DNA of 64,000 bases. Source: Laburnicola sp. R22_1 (Eukaryota; Ascomycota; Dothideomycetes; Pleosporales; Didymosphaeriaceae). The stretch covers positions 2,232,001-2,296,000 of the forward strand of contig JACONQ010000009.1 in assembly GCA_014281115.1 (NCBI GenBank), written 5' to 3'. Positions 55,711-64,000 of the stretch are shown here, in pieces (positions within the stretch are counted from its first letter, which is position 1; each line of letters begins with the position of its first letter). Under the pieces are notes generated by a model. It was not told where the DNA came from. It saw nothing but the letters and a program-made list of their open reading frames with translations, and made no database searches. Both the position numbers and the translations under genes were made by a program.

Positions 55711-57810
55711 CCGTGTCCGTGCGCGTAATGCCCGGATTCGCGTAATGCCCGCGCAACACCAAAACACCCTAACTTCAGCACGCGATAACTCCACCATTAT
55801 GGATCCATATCAGGCTGCGATTGATGAGATAGAATCGCGAGAACCAGGAGAAGATTTTTGATATACAGAAGTTGCTGCTAGGCATGGGCTTGAACGATCT
55901 ACGTTGGGTCGAAGGCATCGAGGGGTAACGCGCCCCAGGCAGGTCAAGAATATCAACCAGCTGAAACTCAACCTACAGCAAGAGCAGGAGCTCGTACAAT
56001 ATATCAAAGGACTCACAGAGAGACATATACCTCCCACTTGAGAGATGATACAGAACTTCGCCTCTACTATAGCAAAGGAGCCAGTTAGCGAGAGCTGGGT
56101 TACCTGCTTTATCAACTGACACAGCATTCAGCTTATCTCGCAATAGACAGTTGGTATGGACAGCAATCGCCACAAAGCTGATTTAGAGGATAAATATCGC
56201 CTCTATTTCAACCTCCTACACAGCAAGATCGATCAGTATTAGATAGATCCTCGTCATATCTACAATATGGACGAAAAAGGCTTCCTGATCGGTATCGTGG
56301 GTAGATCAAAACGAATATTCAGCAGACGAATGTGGGAGAAGAAGGAGGTTAGGGCATCGCTCCAGGATGGCAATCGCGCATGGATTACGCTCCTAGCATG
56401 TATCTGCGCTGATGGATCAGCTCTGCCGCTAAGCCTTATCTATGAGGCTGCAAACAAGGGCATCCAATCAAGCTGGGTAGAGGATATTAAGGCAGGAGAA
56501 CAAGAAGTCTTTATCACCTTATCACCCTCTGGCTGGACGAACAACGATATTGGGCTTGCCTGGCTTGAACAGGTATTTGATCGCTGCACAAAAGAGAAGA
56601 CTCGCCGATCATATCGACTCTTGATCGTAGATGGCTATGGATCCCACATCACTATGGACTTTATCGACTACTGTGATCAGCATAGGATCCTCCTTGCTAT
56701 CCTGCCTCCTTATTCAACTCATACGCTTTAGCCTCTCGATGTTGCGATGTTTAAGCCTCTATCAACAGCCTACTCAGCAGAGCTATCAAGATATCTCCAT
56801 AGAAGCCAGGGCCTGGTTTCTATCACCAAAGGCGACTTCTTCCCCCTATTCTGGAACGCGTGGAAGGTCTCCTTCAAGGAATCAACTATCCTCAGCTCTT
56901 TTAGAGCCACAGGCATATCGCCACCTGATCCTGATCCTATCCTTAATAGGTTTACCCAGGATCAAGAATCAGGCGATAGCTCCTCATTAGGGTTTAGTGA
57001 TCATGACTGGAGAAAGATGGATAGGCTTGTACGCTCTGCAGTGAGTGATCAAAGTAGCAAGGATACACAAAAGCTTCGTCAATCACTCCACTACCTATCT
57101 GTTGAAAATGAGCTGCTTAAGCATGACAACGATGGGCTTAGGCAGGCGCTATCTATTAAGAAGAAGCGTGGGAAGAAGAGCAAAGCTCTAGACCTTCAAC
57201 AGCGCCAGGATTATCATAGTAGGGCTATCTTATGGTCACTAAGGAAAGTAAGGGAGGCACGTGTTCGTCAATTAATCAAGGAGCAGGAGGATAAGCAGCA
57301 GCAGCTTCAAAAAGCAGCGACAGCAGAGCTGAAGAAGGCAGCTAAGCTATATAAGGAGAAAATCCAGCAGGAGAAGCGTGTTGCGCGAGAAGTAGCTAGG
57401 GAGGCAAAGGAGAAAGAGAGGGCTGAAAAGGCAGCTCAGCGCGCTGCCCAGAAGTCTGCCCGCGACGCTAAAAAAGCTCTACAACTATCCCAAAAGGGTA
57501 AGAGAAAGGCCTCTCAGCCAGCTCTATAGAGCAGAAAGCGTCAGAAACGTGTTGTTGATGCTCAAGATAATGGGGAGGCCTCAGAGGGCGCATCTACTTC
57601 CCCAACCAGATCTACACGTCGCGGCCGCAACGTCAAGCTTCCTAATAGATATAGATAGTGCAAATTAATCGCAAGCATCGATATAGTGCTACTCTGGAAA
57701 ATCTCGTGATAATATTGATTGTGGGTGGTTCTATTGCCTGGTCGCTGATAGAGCGCTTCTGGTGTTGCGCGGGCATTACGCGAATCCGGGCATTACGCGC
57801 ACGGACACGG
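55711..57810 (+). mobile_element. P3: pogo/Fot1-like transposon, abutting P2
   Basis: 2,100 bp with terminal inverted repeats of about 51 bp, apparently identical on both sides, starting CCGTGTCCGTGCGCGTAATG. Flanked by TA at 55,709-55,710 and 57,811-57,812. Very little RIP. Confidence 0.95.
55799..57658 (+). pseudogene. P3 transposase: best-preserved pogo copy, all three catalytic Asp present
   Basis: ATG 55,799 (MDPYQAAIDEIESREP). A psq-like HTH (EVAARHGLERSTLGRRH) and a CENP-B type HTH (EQELVQYIKGLTERHIPP) come first. The DDE domain has MDEKGF (56,267), LLIVDGYGSH (56,620) and PLDVAMF (56,732), so the catalytic triad is intact. A long Lys/Glu/Ala/Gln-rich coiled coil follows, ending RRGRNVKLPNRYR before TAG 57,656. 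About ten internal stops remain, all single-base changes from Arg (CGA to TGA), Gln or Trp: for example TGA in HTH 1, TGA near 56,040 and 56,118, TAG at 56,729 before PLDV, TAG at 57,527. From 56,267 to 56,728 and 56,747 to 57,526 the frame is open. Confidence 0.9.
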
Positions 57811-58282
57811 TATGGAAGGAACCGCGTTTTCAATCCCATTCGTAAACGTAGCTGCATGGAAGATGTGTGCGCGCGTGAATTGGAGTACTTGGCTGCTTGC
57901 TATTTGTTGGGGACAAGGAATGCAGCATGCGATGGACAGAGAGAGGCAGATTTTGTTTGCTTCTGTTGGTTTTATGAGACTCGGGATGGGGGTATAGGGT
58001 GTGGGCGGTGTCGTTGACTTGGGGCTGGGTGATAGTATTGGTGTCGGTGTAAGCTTTTCAACCGCCATTCAACTCATCCATAAAAACGCGATTTCCATTC
58101 ATTCCTCAATCCAAAAAAAAATCAGTTCTAGGCACAAGAAGAAGAAGAAGACTTATACCCACCCCACAGACCAAACACCACCACCTAACCTTCCCTTACT
58201 CCTTCCAACCCACTAAATGTTGTTTGTTGTTTTTTCCTTTGGCTATTTTCACCGTCAGGGACGTCAGCTGGCCATAGTAAGC

Positions 58283-60450
58283 GTGTACGCTTAGTTATTA
58301 GTTACGTAATAAGTTACGTAATATTAATTATATTAGTTAGGTGCACTATACCTATGCATATATTAGTAACTACTTTATACTTAACATATTCTATTAGTAG
58401 CCCGGACAGTTTTTGCCAAGACCACAACACTTCACTATAAATCATAATGTCTTAACAACATAACGCGTTATCATCTAATTAAGAAGGCAGAATTAAGCTT
58501 GCCTTTCACGCCTATTAGAATAAGCAAATTTTAAGTCTATAATATGCTGCTACAGCATATAATATCCCAAAGTCTACACTAAGTAATTAAATTAACAGAA
58601 TTATCACCTAAGCAGATACACAATTAGGTATGGCAAAGCTTACTATAACTAAAGAGCAGACGCTTATATAGTATATCCTTAGCCTAGATTTGCGAGAATT
58701 TGCATCCTAGCTAGGTAAGGTAGAAGATATAGCTAACAAACTACTAGCTACGCAGCATAGAGACCCTATAGAATAATACTAGACTTAGCGCTTTATAAAG
58801 CGCGTACCTAAGCTTAAAATAGCTTTTAATTAAGTAAAGGACTAATAGAGAATATAATAGAAAGATCTAGAAGTTATAAATATATAGTTTTAGCTAGTAG
58901 AGGATATAAAAGCCAAGTATAGAGTGTAGAATAAAGATATTTATAACTTTAATAAGATAGGCTTCTAGATAGGAGTTATTAGCTTAATAAAGGTTATAAC
59001 TAGTTTAGAAAGATATTCTTAACCTACGCTTATTTAGCTAGGCAACTACAAGTAGGTTATAGTAATTTAGAGTATTTGCGCTACTAGGTATACTACTCTA
59101 CTCTTTATTATTTATAAAGGGCAAGTCTATATCTTAGCGTAGTATAAGGAGACTAGTATTCCCTATAATTAGAAGCTCTTAGTCTCTAAGACTAGCTAGA
59201 CTAATAGCAAGCTTAAAGTTATATAGTTAAAGCACTTTAACGCGTATACAAGACTACGTATAGTAGAGTTATAGAGATTACTTATTCTAGACAGCTATAA
59301 GAGCCACTACTCCTAGAATTTTAAGGATTATTACCTAAAATAAAAGATTCTGATATTCTATATGCTAGCGCACTTATCTTATATCCTCTAGCCGCTTAAT
59401 ATAGTCTATTTCGCGCTACTAAAGCTAAAGTACTCCTAGCGCATATAGGACTTAGCGCGCTAACGCGTCTTTTATATTAACAAAGAGGGCTTCCTACTAG
59501 CCTTTTATAATATATTTTTTAATATGTTTATACTAGAAAACTATAAAAAAGCCTTTAAGGCCTCTAGGCTTATTTCTTTAGATGCGTTAGTAGTAGTAGA
59601 TCGCCTTAATATACGTATTCACACTCTACCTTAGGGTACCCTACTAGATACACTATAGCAAGCCAGGACCCTAAGAAATACCCTTAAGTTTAGATTCTAG
59701 TTAAAGCTTATACGCGACTCTTTTATTTAGTCTCTACCTAATACTAAATTAAGCTACTTATAGCTTATAAAAGGCACTAAACTTATACTCTACTATAGTA
59801 TACTTTAAGAGACCCACATTAAGGAACTTAAAAAGCAAATTAAGGTTCTAACAAAGTAAAAAACGCGTAAAAGAAAGCGCATTTAGAAAGGTAGAACGCT
59901 AGGCTTTACTTAGGGACTAGATTTAGGAGTAGAAAGCCTTTTTATTAGGGTGAAGTTGTTAAAAAGGGCGCAAGGTAGTAGTAAGGGAGAGGTAGGTCCC
60001 CTAATACAACACTACTATAGGAGGTACAAAGAGCCTAGACACAATATAAGGACCTATTAGATAGATAAAGAGATAAAGAAAGAGTTAGATATTATCCTTA
60101 GTAGCTTATTTTTAGATAGTATTAATAGTAAATTAGAGTAATTTTATTATAGGTTACTATAAGGCTAAAAATAATAGGTTAACTTTATCTTACAATAGTA
60201 CGCACTTAGTAACTAAAAATTAGATAAAGTACTACTTAAGATATAGTATGCTTTACTACAAATTATAATAAGTATACTATATATTACCTACGTATAGTAT
60301 AGTAGATAATATATTATATATTATAGGAAGTCTTATTATAAGTTTATACTACTAAAAAAGACTCCTTAGCTTTGCGCGGCTACTATAGCTACGCAAAGAG
60401 GCTGCACAATATAAAAAGTAAATTAAATAGTAACTTAGTATAACGTACTT
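58283..60450 (+). mobile_element. P4: RIP-degraded pogo transposon with zinc knuckle, ends uncertain
   Basis: AT-rich DNA starts abruptly after the host-like tract at about 58,283, and the coding remnant is of pogo type. The 5' segment CGGACAGTTTTTGCCAAGACC (58,403 on) resembles the left end of P5 (CGGACACTTTGCCAAGACC). No matching right inverted repeat was found before P5, so the right end is probably lost. Confidence 0.6.
58447..60150 (+). pseudogene. P4 transposase remnant
   Basis: ATG 58,447. With stops read as Gln/Trp it shows an HTH (AATAYNIPKSTLS), a CENP-B type HTH (KEQTLIQYILSLDLREFAS), NFNKIGFQIG (pogo NFDETGF, Asp to Asn), LLILDSYKSHYS (second Asp kept), LLQPLNIVYF (third Asp to Asn) and a degenerate zinc knuckle YRRYKEPRHNIRTYQ near 60,020 (Cys codons changed to Tyr). 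It matches P1 and P5 in architecture. More than 30 stops: the oldest pogo copy here. Confidence 0.75.
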
Positions 60451-60532
60451 TGCACTCGAGTCGGACACTCTATCGAGTCGGACACTTTGCCAAGACCCCA
60501 CCAAAACGTACTATTAGCAATAGTATAACGCG

Positions 60533-61883
60533 ATGCCTCAACCACACAATAAACTACCAGTGTTAAAAGAAGCGCGTATATAGCTTGCGATCTAGGCTAT
60601 TAAACAAGACGCGACACTCTCTTAGCAACGCGCTGCAGCTATCTACAACGTCTCTTAAAGTATACTTAGCGACTAACGCGCTAGAAAGACGTTTAGACGC
60701 AACTGCGCACCCAACAAAATAAGACTTACTATAAGAGAGGAGCAGGCGATTGTGGAGCATATACTCAACCTAGACGCGCGAGGATTTCCGCCTCAGCTCG
60801 ATGCTATAAAAGATATGGCTGATTCTTTACTGGCTGCACGCCACTATAAGCTAGTTGGCCAGAGGTGGCCTTATAACTTTGTTAAGCGCCAGCTAGAGCT
60901 TAAAGTTAAGTTTAATTGAAAGTACGACTACAAGAGAGCTCTCTAGGAGGATCCTAAGGTGATACAAGACTAGTTCCGGCTTGTGGAGAATATAAAGGCC
61001 AAACATGGTATCCTAGACAAGGACACCTACAATTTTGATGAAGCAGGCTTTATAATAGGCATAATATTAACTAGAGCAGTAGTCACAGGCTCTAAGCGTC
61101 GAGGACGGCCAAAGCAGGTGCAGCAGGGCAATAGGGAGTGGACAACAGTCATCCAAGGCATCAATGCGACGGGGTGGTGGATCCCACCCTTCATTATCTT
61201 TGGGGGCAAGCACCACCTCTCCGCCTAGTATAAGGAGAAGGATCTACCTTATAATTAGGTTATTGCAGTCTCTAAAAACAGCTAGACAACAAATAAGCTT
61301 AGTCTACAGTAGCTAAAGCACTTTAATAAGCATACAAAGAGGCGTGTTATTAGCACAACACATTTGCTTATTCTTAACAGCCATAAGAGTCATAACTTGT
61401 TCGAATTCGAACAGTATTGCAAGAAGAGCAATATTGTTACTCTCTATATGCCCTCGCATTTGTTGCACCTCTTGCAGCCACTTAATGTGGGCTGTTTCGC
61501 GCCTTTAAAAAAGGCGTATGGGCGCTAAGCTGAGGATTTGATGCGCAACCACATCACGCACATTACTAAAATCGAGTTCCTGCCTTGCTTTATTGCTGCT
61601 TTTAAGGCTTCGTTTACTGAAAGTAATATCAAAGGAGGCTTTCGAGGTGCTGGCCTAGTGCCCCACGACCTAGAAGCTGTGATATCGCAGCTTAACGTCC
61701 GCCTGCGTACGCCTCCACTTTGTACTATTCGCGATAGTACATAGGAGTCGCAAACTCCGCGAAATAGTATAGAACTTAGGTCGCAATCGACGCTGGTTAA
61801 GCAGAGGATTCAAAGGCATGTAGATAGTTCCCCAACTTATATAGTTGAGGCGATGGAAAAGCTCGTCAAAGGCGCTGAGATAA
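60533..61883 (+). pseudogene. P5 transposase, 5' portion, inactivated
   Basis: ATG 60,533 (MPQPHNKLPVLKEARI). A psq-like HTH is at residues 18-45, and a CENP-B type HTH is REEQAIVEHILNLDARGFPP. The DDE domain has YNFDEAGF (61,030), LLILNSHKSH (61,370; second Asp to Asn) and LLQPLNVGCF (61,481; third Asp to Asn). Closest relative in the window is P1 (same Asn replacements, same IQGINATGWWIPPFI block). Around 15 stops at Gln/Trp/Arg codons. The C-terminal zinc knuckle expected from P1 would lie beyond P6. Confidence 0.82.
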
Positions 61884-61885
61884 TA

Positions 61886-63998
61886 CTGTGTCCGTGCACT
61901 CAACGCCCGGATTCAGTCAACGCCCCGCTGAACGCAAACCACCCCAAATTTCAACACGCCATAACGCCACTAATATGAGCTCAATTGAGGCTGCAATTAA
62001 AGAAATAGAATCGCTAAGGTTAGAAGAATCTTTCTCTTATACTAAGATCGCTAGCAAGCATGGCGTTGATCGAAGTACGCTGTCGCGAAGGCACTAAGCG
62101 ATTCAAACAACGCGTGCAACTGCGGGGTTTAACTAACAGAAACTTAGTCCCTAACAAGAGCAGGAGCTTGTACAATATATTGAAGGGCTTACAGCGCGTC
62201 ACTTGCCACCTACAAGAGAGATGATACGAAATTTCGCGTTAATAATAGCCAAGGAGCTAGTAAGTAAGAGCTAGGTTACTCGCTTCATTAACTGACACAA
62301 CATCCATCTGATCTCTTAATAGGCAGCTGGTATAGACAGCAATCGCCACCAAGCCAACTTAGGGGATAAATACAGCCTGTATTTTAATCTCCTAGGTGCT
62401 AAAATTAAGGAATATAATATCGAGCCTCGTCACACGTATAATATGGATGAAAAAGGCTTCTTAATTGGTATTACTAGCCAATTAAAACGAGTGTTCAGCA
62501 GACGAATGTGGGAGAATAAGGAGGTTATAGCATCTCTCTAAGATGGCTCTTATGAATAGATTACCCTCCTAGCGTGTGTTTGCGCTGATAGATCAGCCTT
62601 GCCGCTAAGCCTTATCTATTAGGCTACTAACAAGGCTATACAATTAAGCTAGGTAGAGGATATTAAGGCAGGAGAGCACTCAGTACACATTTCCTCGTCG
62701 CCTTTAGGCTGGACAAACAACAATATTGGCCTTGCCTGGCTTAAACAGGTATTTAATCGCTACACTAAGGCAAAAGCTTAACAGTCTTACTGGTTACTTA
62801 TCCTTAATAGCTATAGATCTTACGTTACTATGGATTTTATCAACTATTGCGACCGTAACAGGATACTCCTAGCCATCTTCCCCCCTCATTCAACCCACAC
62901 GCTTTAGCCACTTAATATAGTTCTATTTAAGCCTCTATTAACTGCGTACTTAAAGGAGCTATTAGATTACCTCCACCAGAGCCAGGGACTCCTCCCTATT
63001 AAGAAAGGGGACTTCTTCCCTCTATTCTAGGAGGCCTGGGCAAGCTCTTTTAAGGAGGAGACGATACTTAAGTCTTTTAAAGCAATAGGCATATCACCAT
63101 TTAACCTAGAGGTTATACTTAAAAGGTTCACTAACACTACCCTAGATGAGCAGGAATCGCGAGAGAGCTCTATGTTAGTACTTAGCAGATCTAACTGGCG
63201 TAAACTAGACCGCCTTGTACGATCCGCAGTAGAAGATTAGAGTAGTAAGGACGCGCAGAAGCTTAGCCGCTCACTCTACCACATCTTAGTTCAAAATGAG
63301 TTACTTCACTATGAGATTGCTAGGTTAAGAGAGGCTCTTACTACGAAAAAGAAGCACAAGAAGAAGGGAAAACCTCTAGATCTGCAACAACGTCAAGAGT
63401 ACTATAGGGGGGCGGTTTTCTGGTCACTAAGGAAGGTTAGGGAGGCTCGCGTACGTCAGTCTGTGAAGGAGCAAGAGGAGAAGGAGCAGAAGCTTTAAAA
63501 AGCTAAGAAGGCTGAGTTAAAGAAGGTAGCTAAGCTATGCAAGGAGAAAATTGCAGAGGAGAAGCGTGTGGCGAGGGAGGCAGCTAAGGTAGCTAAGGAG
63601 AAGGAGAAGGCTAAGAAGGCAGCAGAGCGTGCTCGCTAGAGAGAAGCTCATAATAATGCAAAAGCTCTACAATCTACCTAAAAGGGTAAGAGAAAGGCCT
63701 TTCAGCCATCTATACAGAGCAATAAGTATTAGAAACGCGTAGTTAATACTATAACTACTTAGGAGGCTTTAGGTGCCGCATCAGCAGCTCCACCTAAGAC
63801 TACGCGGCACAGCCGCAACGTTAAGCTTCTAAGTAAATATAAGTAGCATAGGTGAATCGCAAGCATTAAAATAGTACTCTACTACAAAATCTTGTAATAA
63901 TAGCGATTTTGTGTGGCTCTGCAGCCTTATTTTAGTTAAGCTGCTATGGTGTTCAGCGGGGCGTTGACTAAATCCGGGCGTTGAGTGCACGGACACAG
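61886..63998 (+). mobile_element. P6: pogo transposon inserted in P5
   Basis: 2,113 bp with terminal inverted repeats of about 50 bp beginning CTGTGTCCGTGCACTCAACG. Flanked by TA at 61,884-61,885 and 63,999-64,000, the last two bases of the window. Similar in sequence to P3 but more RIP-mutated. Confidence 0.92.
61975..63846 (+). pseudogene. P6 transposase, inactivated
   Basis: ATG 61,975 (MSSIEAAIKEIESLRLEE). HTH (IASKHGVDRSTLSRRH), CENP-B type HTH (EQELVQYIEGLTARHLPP), MDEKGF (62,443), LLILNSYRSY (second Asp to Asn), L*PLNIVLF (third Asp to Asn), then the coiled-coil tail ending RHSRNVKLLSKYK before TAG 63,844. About 20 internal stops. Collinear with P3 throughout, so both stem from one subfamily. 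Confidence 0.88.
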
Positions 63999-64000
63999 TA

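Larger units (their letters stand above)
53482..58068 (-). pseudogene. Minus-strand reading frame possibly split by P2 and P3
   Basis: From ATG 58,068 (MAVEKLTPTPILSP...) the frame is open to the TA at 57,811. If P2, P3 and one TA are removed, it continues in frame from 53,574 to TGA at 53,482, giving 116 codons. The second part adds PRSTNFLFTLVGLSCGLRSL and about ten more residues. The N-terminal third is rich in Pro/Thr/Ser and the middle has a short hydrophobic Cys stretch (ICLSLSIACCIPC). Upstream, near 58,155, is a TATAA box. The added 30 open codons are only weak evidence. No function recognised. The rest of 57,813-58,282 is host-like DNA without repeats. Confidence 0.3.
60451..64000 (+). 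mobile_element. P5: pogo transposon, right end outside window, interrupted by P6
   Basis: The left end lies around 60,451 (AACGTACTTTGCACTCGAG), with two GAGTCGGACAC motifs spaced 21 bp apart, like the paired motifs in the other pogo ends. P6 is inserted at the TA at 61,884. The window ends exactly with the second TA of P6, so the 3' part of P5 is not visible. Confidence 0.7.

Noticed and set aside
57658..58017. Plus-strand 119-codon ORF crossing the P3 right end
   Set aside because: Starts inside the P3 terminal region and crosses the insertion boundary; composition unlike a protein.

Overview
The window looks like a repeat island from a filamentous ascomycete (Pezizomycotina, perhaps Dothideomycetes; the class is inferred only from the types of element). 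About 1-51,880 is very AT-rich. Its coding remnants are riddled with TAG/TAA codons exactly where Gln (CAG/CAA) or Trp (TGG) is expected, and catalytic Asp codons are often Asn after a T. This is the CpA-to-TpA (TpG-to-TpA) pattern of repeat-induced point mutation (RIP). Almost everything in this stretch is transposable elements nested in each other, and most insertions can be delimited by matching target-site duplications (TSDs).

Layout. 1-5,440: a Ty3/Gypsy chromovirus (Chromo-1; 5' end outside the window). About 6,066-36,553: a hAT transposon copy (HB) split by GP-1 (11,813-36,257), an LTR element that encodes gag and protease but shows no RT or integrase. GP-1 itself contains a retroposon-like insert (12,931-14,073), a hAT-type MITE (14,610-22,627) holding a second hAT copy (HA, 14,848-22,424) that holds a pogo/Fot1-like transposon (16,717-18,567), and a second chromovirus (Chromo-2, 24,219-33,828). 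36,562-43,400: further nested repeats. 43,401-51,469: a copy of an unclassified 1.26-kb family (called RP14 here) split by a second gag-protease element, GP-2 (43,888-50,525).

The most notable content is a degenerate histone H3-like gene (21,556-22,062) carried inside hAT copy HA, opposite in strand to the transposase. Its N-tail, alpha-1 and alpha-2 helices are readable in nearly one frame. Also notable is RP14: five cop­ies, each with a 12-15 bp TSD, whose net length returns to about 1,240-1,270 bp once nested insertions are subtracted, plus a 39-bp micro-insertion of its end sequence with a perfect 14-bp TSD.

51,880-58,283 has ordinary base composition and is the only host-like DNA. It holds a small, probably spliced but frameshifted minus-strand gene (52,612-53,245) and two adjacent pogo elements (53,577-55,708 and 55,711-57,810) that share one TA and may split a second minus-strand reading frame. 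From 58,283 to the end are three more pogo-family copies, the last (61,886-63,998) inserted in the one before it.

No rRNA gene, intact tRNA gene, CRISPR array or intact long host gene was seen. The family names Chromo, GP, HA/HB, RP14, RP12, RA and P1-P6 are labels used only in this annotation.
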